Origin: a virus
IMG/VR virus record: IMGVR_UViG_3300009164_005114
Span: 1-64,000 of that record
Strand: one strand, 5' to 3'
DNA: 64,000 nt
Both the position numbers and the translations under genes were made by a program. Of the stretch, positions 51,468 to 60,833 are shown in pieces (within the stretch, counting starts at the first letter, position 1; every line of letters starts with the position of its first letter). The notes below the pieces were generated by a model that saw nothing but the letters and a program-made list of their open reading frames with translations, was not told the DNA's origin and searched no databases.

Positions 51468-52682
51468 ATGTCAAAAATTAAAATCTTAGTAGTACCATCC
51501 GACAGAACTGGTGTCGGAAAATTTAGGTCAGTCGACCCTCACGTATTCTTACAAAACTTGTATGGAGACGAATTCCATGTAGATATAGTTTATGAAGTTC
51601 CTTATGAGGATATGAAATTTTGGTCTCAGTATCAAATTGTTTCATATCATAGAAGTATTGGTCCTGATTTTGATAAATCACATGAACTTATTCAAAAATT
51701 AAATTCATTAGGAATTATCACTGTTTGTGATATTGATGATTATTGGATGCCAGGAAGAGAGCACCCAATTCATGATATTATTAGAGTAAATAAGATTAAT
51801 GAAAAAATTGTTGCAAGTCTTAGAGTTTCACAATATGTGACAACTACAACAAATATTTTTGCAGATGAAATCAGAAAAATAAATAAAAATGTTTCTGTTT
51901 TTCCAAATGCAATTAACCCTAATGAACCACAATTTAAAGAACCTACTTTAGAATCAGATAGATTGAGGATTGGTTGGCTAGGGGGTTCTTCTCACTTACA
52001 CGACATTCAGTTATTAGACCAATCTTTTGGTAGAATGACATCCGCTAAAGATAAGGTACAATTTGTATTGTGTGGATTTGATACAAGAGGTAGTGTTACC
52101 GAAATTAATCAACAAACAGGTGAACACAAAAGAAGAGATATTTTACCTCATGAAACTGTTTGGGCTCAATACGAAAAAATATTTACACAAAATTATTCTA
52201 TAGTTTCTGAAGATTATAAAAAACATCTATTAAATTATAATCAATTACCTTATGAAAATGAGGCGAATGAGGCTTATATTAGAGTATGGACAAAACCTGT
52301 TACATCTTACGCTAAGAATTATTCAAAATTTGACGTATCTTTGTCTCCAATCAAAAACAATATGTTTAATAGAATGAAGTCTCAATTAAAAGTTATTGAA
52401 GCTGGATTCTATAAGAAAGCCCTTATTGCTTCAGATTTGGGGCCATATACCATAGATTTAAAACACTGTTTAAATCATGGTAATTTTGTTGATGGTAACG
52501 CACTTTTAGTTGATGAAAAAAGAAATCATTCTGATTGGGCGAAATTTATTGACAAACTTATTAAAAACCCAAATATGGCAAAAGACATGGGTGAAAGATT
52601 ATATGAAACCGTTAAAGACACATATGACTTAAATATTGTAACAAAAAGTAGAGCAGAATTTTACAAATCTTTAATTAAATAA
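51468..52682 (+). CDS. GT-B glycosyltransferase (GT4-like)
   Basis: A 404-aa protein with a GT-B layout. The N-terminal domain starts KIKILVVPSDRTGVGKFRS; the linker and C-terminal domain contain LRIGWLGGSSHLHD near 165 and VQFVLCGF. The donor-binding region is KSQLKVIEAGFYKKALIASD near 305-325, where GT4 enzymes carry the E-x7-E-like motif. GT4 enzymes transfer sugars with retention, often from GDP- or UDP-sugars. It opens the long plus-strand sugar operon. Acceptor unknown. Confidence 0.82.
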   Translation: MSKIKILVVPSDRTGVGKFRSVDPHVFLQNLYGDEFHVDIVYEVPYEDMKFWSQYQIVSYHRSIGPDFDKSHELIQKLNSLGIITVCDIDDYWMPGREHPIHDIIRVNKINEKIVASLRVSQYVTTTTNIFADEIRKINKNVSVFPNAINPNEPQFKEPTLESDRLRIGWLGGSSHLHDIQLLDQSFGRMTSAKDKVQFVLCGFDTRGSVTEINQQTGEHKRRDILPHETVWAQYEKIFTQNYSIVSEDYKKHLLNYNQLPYENEANEAYIRVWTKPVTSYAKNYSKFDVSLSPIKNNMFNRMKSQLKVIEAGFYKKALIASDLGPYTIDLKHCLNHGNFVDGNALLVDEKRNHSDWAKFIDKLIKNPNMAKDMGERLYETVKDTYDLNIVTKSRAEFYKSLIK

Positions 52683-52685
52683 CAA

Positions 52686-53387
52686 ATGATAAACATACCA
52701 TTAACCAAAATTTTATTCTTGGATATTGAAACTGTGGGTATTCAACCTGATTGGGAGTCTCTTGAGTCTAATAGACCTGAGTTGGCATTCCAATTTAAAA
52801 ATTACCACGATTGGTTTCAAAAAAGATTTCCTGAGGATGCAGATAAACCTGTAGGAGATATGTTTGTAAACCGAGCAGCATTAGTTCCTGAATTTGCAAG
52901 AATAGCATGTGTTAGCGTTGCCTTTGTTACAGATAAAGGTGAAACTAAAATGCAATCTTTTAGTGACCCTGATGAGAAAAAATTATTACAAGATGTTCAA
53001 AAATTATTGTACCGAGTTGGGGAGTTGGGATTCTTTTTATGTGGTCATAATGTTAAAGGGTTTGATATCCCTATGATGGCAAAAAGAATGATTATGAATG
53101 GAATTCTTCCACCAAAAATATTACCAGGTCATGATACTAAACCATGGGAAATTAAAGCTCTTGATACTAAAGAACTTTGGCAATATGGTGGTTACGGGTC
53201 AATCGCATCATTAGAATTAATGTGCGTTTGTTTAGGTGTTGAATCTTCTAAAAACATGGAAGTAACAGGTAATAAAGTTCACGAAGCATTTTGGGTTAAA
53301 AAAGATATTAAAGGTATTGTTGAATATTGTGAAAAAGATGTATCTGTTTTAATTGATGTAATAAATAAACTATTAAAATTAAAATAA
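52686..53387 (+). CDS. 3'-5' exonuclease, DEDDy (PolB-like)
   Basis: A 233-aa stand-alone proofreading-type exonuclease. D13 and E15 lie in FLDIETVGI, D127 in HNVKGFDIPMM, and Y214 and D218 in YCEKDV, giving a full DEDDy set. It matches the PolB-like predicted exonuclease group. It may process DNA ends in recombination or repair. It lies 3 bases after the glycosyltransferase and overlaps the dUTPase by one base (TAATG). These two DNA-metabolism genes are embedded in a sugar operon. Confidence 0.9.
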   Translation: MINIPLTKILFLDIETVGIQPDWESLESNRPELAFQFKNYHDWFQKRFPEDADKPVGDMFVNRAALVPEFARIACVSVAFVTDKGETKMQSFSDPDEKKLLQDVQKLLYRVGELGFFLCGHNVKGFDIPMMAKRMIMNGILPPKILPGHDTKPWEIKALDTKELWQYGGYGSIASLELMCVCLGVESSKNMEVTGNKVHEAFWVKKDIKGIVEYCEKDVSVLIDVINKLLKLK

Positions 53388-53980
53388 TGGATAAGATTTA
53401 CAAAGAAATTGAAAGACAATTTGATAAGATTAAAGCTCAAGCAGGTATTGAACCTGATGAGGAATATCAAAAAGAATTAGAAGAAGCGCTTGGTTTAGAT
53501 TTAGATGAAATTGAAAAATTTATGTACGACTCGGCCAGAACAAGAACTGTTAAAATAGAGACTGTTCATAAAGACGCAGTATTCCCAAAATACGCATACC
53601 CAACCGATTCAGGATTTGATTTACATTCAACTAATGATTTAGAAGTAGGTCCGTTTGGGAGAGTTTTAGTTCCAACAGGAATTAAAGTTTCTTTTGAAGA
53701 AGGATATGAAATTCAAGTTAGACCTAAAAGTGGTTTGGCAATTAAACAAGGTTTAACTGTTTTAAACACACCAGGAACTGTAGACCAAGGATACACAGGT
53801 GAAATACAAGTTATTGTCTTCAACACAAACAATTACGCAGTTACAATTCCAAAAGGAATGAAAGTTGGGCAAGCTGTTTTATGTCCTGTGGTTAATGGTA
53901 AGTTTGTTAATTTTGAACAGGTAAATAGTATTGAAAATAAAGACCGAGGAAATAATGGATTTGGTAGTACAGGAATTTAA
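53387..53980 (+). CDS. dut: dUTPase with N-terminal extension
   Basis: Hydrolyses dUTP to dUMP and PPi, keeping uracil out of DNA and feeding dTMP synthesis. The five trimeric dUTPase motifs are present: I AYPTDSGFDL (70-79), II RPKSGLA (112-118), III NTPGTVDQGYTGEI with catalytic Asp133, IV IPKGMKVGQAVL (154-165) and V RGNNGFGSTG (187-196). A leader of about 50 residues, acidic and helical (YQKELEEALGLDLDEIEKF), precedes motif I and is absent from typical about 150-aa dUTPases. It may be a partner-binding helix. Confidence 0.95.
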   Translation: MDKIYKEIERQFDKIKAQAGIEPDEEYQKELEEALGLDLDEIEKFMYDSARTRTVKIETVHKDAVFPKYAYPTDSGFDLHSTNDLEVGPFGRVLVPTGIKVSFEEGYEIQVRPKSGLAIKQGLTVLNTPGTVDQGYTGEIQVIVFNTNNYAVTIPKGMKVGQAVLCPVVNGKFVNFEQVNSIENKDRGNNGFGSTGI

Positions 53981-53990
53981 AAAATAAATA

Positions 53991-55631
53991 ATGATTACAG
54001 TAGGATATTCAACAAGAGAACATAACCCAAAATTTATAGAATACTTAAAAAAAAGTTCAGGGTTTAAAAAAATAGAAGTTATTGAAAAAATTAATAACGG
54101 AGAAAAATCTTTAGCAGAAGTTTATAATGAAATACTTTCAGAGTCAAAAACTGACATAGTTGTATTATGTCATGACGACATTTACTTTGATACATCAAGT
54201 TGGTATCACAAAATAAAGTCTCATTTTGATAAAAGTGATTACGGTATTTTAGGAGTTGCGGGTACAACCCATATGTCAGAAACTGGTAGATGGTGGGAAA
54301 CTAATCGTAGAAAAAACATGATTGGTATTGTTAATCACGAAAGTGGTGGAAAAAAATGGACATCAAAATACTCCGAAGATTTAAATAAATCTATTAAGGA
54401 AACCGTTATTGTTGATGGTTTGTTTATCGCATTAAGTAAATCAAGAATCAAAACTAATTTTTTGGAAGAGTTTAAAGGGTTTCACTTTTATGATATCGCA
54501 TTTTGTTTTGAAAATTACTTACAAGGGGTTAAAGTTGGTGTTATAACAAATATTAGAATTACTCATAAATCTATAGGACAAACAAATGACCAATGGGAAG
54601 AAAATAGAGAATTGTTTGTTAAAAAATATGGTGAAAATTTACCATCAAAAATTCCATTTGACCCAAATAAAAGAATTAAAGTTTTACTATCTTGTCTTTT
54701 CTTTAGAGGATTTACAGGTTCTGAATTATATGTTTTTGAACTTGCTAAAAGTTTAATTAAATTAAATTGTAGTGTAACCATTTTATCTCAAATTGGAGGA
54801 CCATTAACTGACATGGCAAAAAAATTGGGTATTAAATGTGTGTCATTTGAAAACGCGCCAGGTTTTAAACTTGGCGATGGTCAATGGGGTATGAACACCC
54901 CTGAAGGGTTTAAGCCATCAACACCAAATGCTTTGTATAAAGTTTCTGAAGTTGATTATGATATTGTCCACATCCAACACAAACCAGTTACTGAAAGAAT
55001 TTTAAACATGTATCCTGAATTGGATAAAATTTGTACTATTCATTCTGAGGTAATGTCAAAAGAACTTGAAAATCCAATTCTTAACGATACAATAAAAAAA
55101 TATATCGCAATTCGTCCTGAGATTAAATCTCATATGATTGAAAATTTTCAAATTCCTGAAGAAATGATTGAGGTCATTTACAATCCAGTTGATAATGAAA
55201 AATTTAAATCTAAAACTATACCAACTGAAAACTATGTGTTATTTGTTGGTACTATAGATTATTTAAGAAAAGAAGCAATTTTAGATTTAATTGAATACAC
55301 AAGAGAAATTGGAAAAGAGTTATGGTTAGTAGGTGAAAATAATGGAAATTATTTAGAAAATATTTTACTTGAGGACCATGTTAAACATTTCCCATCAACT
55401 TGGAACATTGAGGATTTTATAACTAAATCTTACGAAACTGCGGGTATTCAATTAGGTAGAACAACTATTGAAAGTTGGTTGTGTAATAAACCAAGTTGGA
55501 TTTATAAGGTAAATTCAAATGGATTTATTTTATCAAAAGAAAAACATGAACCCCCAACCGATATTGAGAAATATTATACCATGAATGTTGCTCAACAAAT
55601 AAGAAATGAATATGTTAAAATATTATCATAA
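53991..55631 (+). CDS. Two-domain glycosyltransferase (GT2-like + GT-B)
   Basis: A 546-aa fusion. The N-terminal about 220 residues are GT-A-like: GYSTREHNPKFIEYLKK, then SLAEVYNEIL and the metal site VVLCHDDIYFDT (57-68), as in family-2-like enzymes. From about 226 a GT-B domain begins (RIKVLLSCLFFRGFTGSELY) with VLFVGTIDYLRKEAI and ETAGIQLGRTTIESWLCN at the donor site. Two linked sugar additions are likely. Its stop overlaps the next ATG by one base. No Lys/Arg-rich membrane segment is present. Confidence 0.82.
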   Translation: MITVGYSTREHNPKFIEYLKKSSGFKKIEVIEKINNGEKSLAEVYNEILSESKTDIVVLCHDDIYFDTSSWYHKIKSHFDKSDYGILGVAGTTHMSETGRWWETNRRKNMIGIVNHESGGKKWTSKYSEDLNKSIKETVIVDGLFIALSKSRIKTNFLEEFKGFHFYDIAFCFENYLQGVKVGVITNIRITHKSIGQTNDQWEENRELFVKKYGENLPSKIPFDPNKRIKVLLSCLFFRGFTGSELYVFELAKSLIKLNCSVTILSQIGGPLTDMAKKLGIKCVSFENAPGFKLGDGQWGMNTPEGFKPSTPNALYKVSEVDYDIVHIQHKPVTERILNMYPELDKICTIHSEVMSKELENPILNDTIKKYIAIRPEIKSHMIENFQIPEEMIEVIYNPVDNEKFKSKTIPTENYVLFVGTIDYLRKEAILDLIEYTREIGKELWLVGENNGNYLENILLEDHVKHFPSTWNIEDFITKSYETAGIQLGRTTIESWLCNKPSWIYKVNSNGFILSKEKHEPPTDIEKYYTMNVAQQIRNEYVKILS

Positions 55632-56788
55632 TGAAAATAGGAATAATTGGTGCGAATGATTTAAGTGTGTCTTTTGGATTATTATGTGAAAAAAAAGGTC
55701 ACACCGTTATTGTTGCGGATTCAGATGAAAACTATATTTTTAATTTAAATCAAAAAATTTGTTTAACTAATGAACCATTAGTTCAATCTATGTTATTTGA
55801 TACCACAAAATTTAGTGGTACCACAAATCATTTAGATTTAATTAAAAATTCTGATTTAATTTTTGTTTTTGTGACAACACCATCAAATGTTAATGGTAGT
55901 TATGACACAACTAAAGTTTTTGAATTTGTTGCTGAATTTTATACAGCATCATCATTAGACATACCTCTTTATGATAAAAAATTAATAATAAGTTCTGTTG
56001 TTAATCCTGGTGATGTTGACCAAATACAACAAAGGTTAAGTATGTTTAACGTACAAGTTGCATATAATCCTTTATTCACAGTTGAAGGTGAGATGGTTAA
56101 AAATATTGAGGAGTCTGACATAGTTTTAATTGGTAGTGAACATCAAGAACTTTCAAATACTTTAACTTACTTACATACTAAAATTAAAACAGTTCCCGTT
56201 AACACTTACGTAATGTCCCCAAAAGCGTCTGAAATAACTAAATTATCTATTAATTGTTTTTTGGCATCAAAAATTAGTTACGCAAATATGATAGGTGAAA
56301 TTATGAGTAAATCAGGAATTGAAGAAGAAACTAATATTGTGTTAACAGCCATTGGTGGGGATTCCAGAATTGGTAAAAAATTAATGAAATATGGTTTTGG
56401 TTTTGGAGGACCTTTAATTCCTAAAGATAATAGAGCATTACAATTTTATTCAAAATCAATTGACGCAAATTCTGAGTTACTTTTAAATGTAGAAACATTT
56501 AATAAATCTCATTCAGAATTTATTAAAAATTATTATATACAAGGAAACCCAAATAAAGAAGTACCATTTGTGTTAAACCACATTACCCATAAAAAAGGAA
56601 GTGTAACATTAGATGAATCACAACAATTTCAATTATGTGTAGATTTACTAATAGAAGGATATTATGTGAATGTTATTGAAATTTCAGAGATTGCAAATAA
56701 ATTAAATTCTTTGTCCGAATCATACGATGGTAGATTAAGATTTTACAAACAAGGGACTAAACCCGAAGGTATTTTAATTAATTTATAA
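55631..56788 (+). CDS. UDP-sugar dehydrogenase family protein lacking the catalytic Cys
   Basis: The 385-aa protein follows the UDP-glucose/GDP-mannose 6-dehydrogenase plan. A Rossmann start (MKIGIIGANDLSVSFG) is followed by FVFVTTPSNVNGSYDT, NPLFTVEGE (the catalytic loop, usually NPEFLREG) and EITKLSINCFLASKISYAN with K204 and N208 conserved. In the active-site loop, GFGFGG is followed by PLIPKD (255-266), where the family has GGSCFPKD, so the catalytic Cys is replaced (residue 262 is Leu). The Glu of NPE is Leu148. It may therefore be a non-oxidising or binding-only relative, or act on another substrate. The C-terminal domain (about 300-385) is divergent. Confidence 0.8.
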   Translation: MKIGIIGANDLSVSFGLLCEKKGHTVIVADSDENYIFNLNQKICLTNEPLVQSMLFDTTKFSGTTNHLDLIKNSDLIFVFVTTPSNVNGSYDTTKVFEFVAEFYTASSLDIPLYDKKLIISSVVNPGDVDQIQQRLSMFNVQVAYNPLFTVEGEMVKNIEESDIVLIGSEHQELSNTLTYLHTKIKTVPVNTYVMSPKASEITKLSINCFLASKISYANMIGEIMSKSGIEEETNIVLTAIGGDSRIGKKLMKYGFGFGGPLIPKDNRALQFYSKSIDANSELLLNVETFNKSHSEFIKNYYIQGNPNKEVPFVLNHITHKKGSVTLDESQQFQLCVDLLIEGYYVNVIEISEIANKLNSLSESYDGRLRFYKQGTKPEGILINL

Positions 56789-57498
56789 TGATAGTATTAA
56801 CTACAACATATAATTGTGAAAAATTTGTAGAAAAATCTTTATTGACGATTATGTCTCAAAGGTTTAAAGATTTTAAGTGTTATATTACTGATGACATGTC
56901 AACTGATAAAACCGTTGATGTTATAAAAAAAACTATAAGTGGTGATGATAGATTTGTTTTAATTGAAAACAAACAAAAGATGTATCAGCCAGGTAACTAT
57001 GACCAAATAATTCGTGGGATGAATATTCATGATAATGAAATTTGTGTTGAAATTGATGGAGATGATTGGTTACCAAATTCAAATGTTTTATCATTTATTG
57101 ATGAAATATATAAAAATGAAAATGTTTGGATGACTAGTGGTTCGTTCAAATATCACGATGGGAGGCCAGGTTTTGCAAATCCCCCAAAAAATTTTACAAC
57201 TGTTAGAAACCAAACTTTTACTTTATCTCATTTAAGAACTTGGAAATCTTGGTTATGGAAAAAAATTAAAGAAGATGATTTAAAAGATGTTTCAGGAAAT
57301 TACTGGAGTGTCGCAGGTGATTTATCATTTATGTTTCCAATGTTAGAAATGTCAGGAGAAGAACACTTCAAATTTATTCCCGAAGTGTTATATGTCTATA
57401 ACGAATCAAATCCATTAAACGACCATAAAGTTAACATGAATAAAGTGGTATCAACTGTTAATATTATTAGAAATAAACCTGAATATAACAGAATATAA
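56788..57498 (+). CDS. Family 2 glycosyltransferase
   Basis: A 236-aa GT-A enzyme. The opening is VLTTTYNCEKFVEKSLLTIM, then CYITDDMSTDKTVDVI (the nucleotide site). CVEIDGDDWLP (about 91-101) is the metal-binding DxD. The segment WSVAGDLSFMFPMLEM follows as the acceptor-side element. It overlaps the preceding gene by one base. It probably adds one residue of the same oligosaccharide made by its neighbours. Donor unknown. Confidence 0.9.
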   Translation: MIVLTTTYNCEKFVEKSLLTIMSQRFKDFKCYITDDMSTDKTVDVIKKTISGDDRFVLIENKQKMYQPGNYDQIIRGMNIHDNEICVEIDGDDWLPNSNVLSFIDEIYKNENVWMTSGSFKYHDGRPGFANPPKNFTTVRNQTFTLSHLRTWKSWLWKKIKEDDLKDVSGNYWSVAGDLSFMFPMLEMSGEEHFKFIPEVLYVYNESNPLNDHKVNMNKVVSTVNIIRNKPEYNRI

Positions 57499-58188
57499 GT
57501 GAAAATATCAATTTGTATCCCAACATGGGAACAATACGACAGAGGAGTTGAATTTCTAAGAAATAATTTAGAACGTATTTTAACCCAAACATATAAAAAT
57601 TTTAACGTAATAATTTCAGACCATAGTAAAGATGATAAAATTAAATTACTATGCGATTCGTATTCAGATAAATTTGAAATTAAATATGTTAAGAATCAAA
57701 CCCTTTTAGGTAATGGACCTGCCAACACTAACAACGCAATAATTAATGCGGACGGGGACATTATTAAAATAATATTCCAAGATGATTTTTTATATCAAGA
57801 TAAGTCATTAGAAATAATTGCAAAAGAATTTGAAAACACCGAATGTAATTGGTTAGTTAGTGGTTGTAACCATACACATGATGATGGAAAAAATTTTTCA
57901 AACTTTATGGTTCCATATTGGAACGACAACATTGCAACAGGAACAAATACAATTAGTTCTCCCTCAGTTTTATCTTTTAGAAATAATAATCCTTGTCTTT
58001 TTGATGAAGAATTAACTATGTTAATGGACTGTGAAATGTATTATCAACTTTACATCAGATACGGATTACCTAAAATTATTACGGACTGTTTAATCACAAA
58101 TAGAATGCACCAACATCAAATTAGTAGTTTATATAATAAAGATATGTGGTCAGAAATAAATCATGTAAAAATTAAACACAGCATATAA
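57499..58188 (+). CDS. Family 2 glycosyltransferase, GTG start
   Basis: A 229-aa GT-A enzyme: ISICIPTWEQYDRGVEFLRN, then FNVIISDHSKDDKI and the metal site IIFQDDFLY near 92-100. The start is GTG at 57499, immediately after the TAA of the previous gene. It is similar in plan to that neighbour but with a different acceptor-side region (MDCEMYYQLYIRYG). It lies one base before the next gene, in a tight operon. Donor unknown. Confidence 0.88.
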   Translation: MKISICIPTWEQYDRGVEFLRNNLERILTQTYKNFNVIISDHSKDDKIKLLCDSYSDKFEIKYVKNQTLLGNGPANTNNAIINADGDIIKIIFQDDFLYQDKSLEIIAKEFENTECNWLVSGCNHTHDDGKNFSNFMVPYWNDNIATGTNTISSPSVLSFRNNNPCLFDEELTMLMDCEMYYQLYIRYGLPKIITDCLITNRMHQHQISSLYNKDMWSEINHVKIKHSI

Positions 58189-58189
58189 A

Positions 58190-59074
58190 ATGAAAAATCC
58201 AAAAGTATATATCAACATTCCAGCACAAGCAATCGCAGGTGGAGTTGAGTCTTTATTTCAATTAGCCGACGCAATTAACAATGTTGGAGGTGAATCAATC
58301 ATATTATGGGATATTCAATACGGAGACCCAATTCCTGGAAAATATAAACATTATAATGTACAACATTCAAAAGAAGTTGAAGATACTTCTGATAATTGGA
58401 TTATTTATCCTGAAGTTTGGACTGAAAAATTACACACTTATAAAAACTTAAAGAAAGCGATATGGTGGTTAAGTGTTGATAATAATCACGGTAAATTTAA
58501 AGAATTTTCTGATTCAAATATTACACATTTTTATCAGTCTTTTTATGCGTTAGATTTTTTACAAAAAAATGGTGTTGAGAAATATCTTCCGTTATTTGAT
58601 TATATCCCCGCAAAATATACTGAATCAACTTATGATATTTCTGAAAAGAAAAATATTGTTTGTTACAATCCTGTTAAGGGTCTTGAAATTACCAATCAAA
58701 TTAAATCTTTAAATCCTGATATTCAATTTGTACCTATTGTTGGTATGGAAGAAAATCAAATTATTGACCTGTTAAAAACAAGTAAAATTTATATTGATTT
58801 TGGTCACCATCCTGGGAGAGATAGGATACCAAGAGAATCTGCAATACTCGGAAATTGTGTTATAACAAATTCAAAAGGAGCTGCGGGATTTTATAATGAC
58901 ATACCTGCCAGCAAACAATATAAAACATCAAACGTCGAGGAAATTGGAACTGCAATTCGTAACTGTTTTGAAAACTTTGAATCCGTAATCAATGAATACG
59001 CAATATACAGGTCTTCAATTAAAAACCAAAAAGAACAATTACATAACCTTGTAAAACAATATTTTATATTATGA
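58190..59074 (+). CDS. Probable GT-B glycosyltransferase
   Basis: A 294-aa protein with GT-B features. The N-terminal domain begins VYINIPAQAIAGGVESLFQL. The C-terminal domain contains IVCYNPVKGLEIT, a helix LLKTSKIYIDFGHHPGRDRI and ESAILGNCVITNSKGAAGF near 220-245, the donor-binding Glu-Gly region of many polysaccharide glycosyltransferases. The exact family is not certain. It overlaps the methyltransferase gene by 4 bases (ATGA). Confidence 0.72.
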   Translation: MKNPKVYINIPAQAIAGGVESLFQLADAINNVGGESIILWDIQYGDPIPGKYKHYNVQHSKEVEDTSDNWIIYPEVWTEKLHTYKNLKKAIWWLSVDNNHGKFKEFSDSNITHFYQSFYALDFLQKNGVEKYLPLFDYIPAKYTESTYDISEKKNIVCYNPVKGLEITNQIKSLNPDIQFVPIVGMEENQIIDLLKTSKIYIDFGHHPGRDRIPRESAILGNCVITNSKGAAGFYNDIPASKQYKTSNVEEIGTAIRNCFENFESVINEYAIYRSSIKNQKEQLHNLVKQYFIL

Positions 59075-59742
59075 TTTTAAATGATGACTTAGGGGTAAAT
59101 AAAGATGTTTTATATAAGATTACATCAAAATATACTGAATCAATATTTGTTGATTTAGGAGTTAGAGAAGGTCTCTCTTCTAAAATAATGTTATCGGATT
59201 CTGTTAAGAATAATAATAAAGTATTTGGTGTTGATGTTGATTGGGGTATGTTAAACTCTGAAGTGAAATCTCACCCTAACTATACAACAATTTTAGGTGA
59301 TTCATCTACTGTTGGGAAATATTGGAATGAAAAAATAAACGGGTTATTTGTAGATACTTTTCATATTAAAGACCAAGTTTTATCTGAATTATATTTTTGG
59401 TATCCCCATATTAAAGAAGGCGGTTTTATTGCTTTCCATGACACAAATTGGCCACAAGGTCAACATGATGAATATGGAGGGATTACTTGGGGTAGAGTTG
59501 AAGAGGGGGTTAAATCATTCTTTAATGTTGATTCTCTAAACTATGAAGATGAACACATTAAGATGATTAATTATCCTGAATCGTGGGGACTAACAATTGT
59601 TGAAATCAAAAAGAAAAAAGACTATGTTTCCGAGTTTCCTAACTGGAAAGAAATTATTGATAGAAGAAATCATTTAATTAGTCTTTTTTGGAATGAAGAA
59701 AATAAATCTGATGTTAAAATTGACTTAGTATTAAATGTATGA
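59071..59742 (+). CDS. SAM-dependent methyltransferase-like protein
   Basis: A 223-aa Rossmann-type protein. Motif I FVDLGVREGLSS is near 31-42, then VFGVDVDWGML (the SAM ribose-binding acidic end) and INGLFVDTFHIKD, followed by GGFIAFHDTNWP near 117-128. This order fits class I methyltransferases of the Methyltransf_24/CmcI-like group that act in sugar and antibiotic pathways. It likely O-methylates a sugar of the glycan. It overlaps the Glf gene by 8 bases. Confidence 0.78.
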   Translation: MILNDDLGVNKDVLYKITSKYTESIFVDLGVREGLSSKIMLSDSVKNNNKVFGVDVDWGMLNSEVKSHPNYTTILGDSSTVGKYWNEKINGLFVDTFHIKDQVLSELYFWYPHIKEGGFIAFHDTNWPQGQHDEYGGITWGRVEEGVKSFFNVDSLNYEDEHIKMINYPESWGLTIVEIKKKKDYVSEFPNWKEIIDRRNHLISLFWNEENKSDVKIDLVLNV

Positions 59743-60832
59743 TTATGTAATAGTAGGTAGCGGATTCTTTGGTTCTATATGTGCTAGAGAGCTAACTGAT
59801 AACGGATACAAATGTTTGGTGATTGAAAATCGCAATCATATTGGTGGTAATTGTCATACCGAAAAAAGAGACAATATTAATATCCATACATATGGACCAC
59901 ATATTTTTCACACCTCAGATGAAGAAATTTGGAATTGGATTAACAAATATGTTAAGTTCAATAACTTTACTTTAACTCCTGTCGCAAATTATAATGGTGA
60001 AATATATTCATTACCTTTTAGTATGTGGACATTCAATAAATTATGGAATGTAACAACACCTGAAGAAGCCAAAGAGATTATTAAATCTCAATCAATGGAC
60101 ATTGATGAACCTAAAAATTTAGAAGAACAAGCAATAAAATTAGTTGGTAGAGATGTGTACGAAAAATTAATTAAAGGTTACACCGCAAAACAATGGAGAA
60201 AAGACCCTAAAGATTTACCAAAAGAAATTATTAAAAGATTACCCGTTAGATTTACATACGATAACAATTATTTTAATGACACATATCAAGGAATACCTAT
60301 TGGTGGGTATACTCAAATTTTTGAAAAGTTATTAGATGGTATTGAGGTTAAATTAAATGTCGACTACTTTGAAAATAAAGAATATTGGGATAGTATCTCC
60401 GATAAAGTAATTTATACAGGTCCAATTGATAGATTCTATGATTATCAGTTTGGTGAGTTGGAATACAAGACGACTAAATTTGAACATGACAGATACCCTG
60501 AAGAAAATTTCCAAGGGACTGCGGTAATGAATTATACAGATTTGAAAATATCTTATACAAGAATTATTGAACATAAACATTTTGAAAAATCTGAATCCCC
60601 TGTAAGTTGGATAACTTACGAAACTCCTGTTGAATATCGTGCAAATGAAACTGAACCGTATTACCCAGTTAACGATTCAGAAAACAATTTAAAATATTCA
60701 AAATATAAAGAATTGTCAGATTCACAATCAAAATACATTTTTGGTGGTAGATTGGCACAATACAAATATTACGACATGCACCAAGTAATACAAAGTGCGT
60801 TAGACACCGTAAAAACATTAATAAAAAAATAA
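59735..60832 (+). CDS. glf: UDP-galactopyranose mutase
   Basis: A 365-aa FAD enzyme that converts UDP-galactopyranose to UDP-galactofuranose. The FAD-binding start is YVIVGSGFFGSICAREL (4-20), then VIENRNHIGGNCHTE, the signature YGPHIFHTSDEEIWNWI (52-70), FSMWTFNKLW and a C-terminal GGRLAQYKYYDM, all typical of Glf. Length equals the family norm (about 370). It supplies the donor for galactofuranose-containing glycans, so at least one neighbouring transferase may use UDP-Galf. Confidence 0.95.
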   Translation: MYDYVIVGSGFFGSICARELTDNGYKCLVIENRNHIGGNCHTEKRDNINIHTYGPHIFHTSDEEIWNWINKYVKFNNFTLTPVANYNGEIYSLPFSMWTFNKLWNVTTPEEAKEIIKSQSMDIDEPKNLEEQAIKLVGRDVYEKLIKGYTAKQWRKDPKDLPKEIIKRLPVRFTYDNNYFNDTYQGIPIGGYTQIFEKLLDGIEVKLNVDYFENKEYWDSISDKVIYTGPIDRFYDYQFGELEYKTTKFEHDRYPEENFQGTAVMNYTDLKISYTRIIEHKHFEKSESPVSWITYETPVEYRANETEPYYPVNDSENNLKYSKYKELSDSQSKYIFGGRLAQYKYYDMHQVIQSALDTVKTLIKK

Positions 60833-60833
60833 C

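Noticed and set aside
55631-56788. Calling this gene a functional UDP-glucose 6-dehydrogenase
   Set aside because: The catalytic Cys and a conserved Glu are replaced, so only family membership is claimed.
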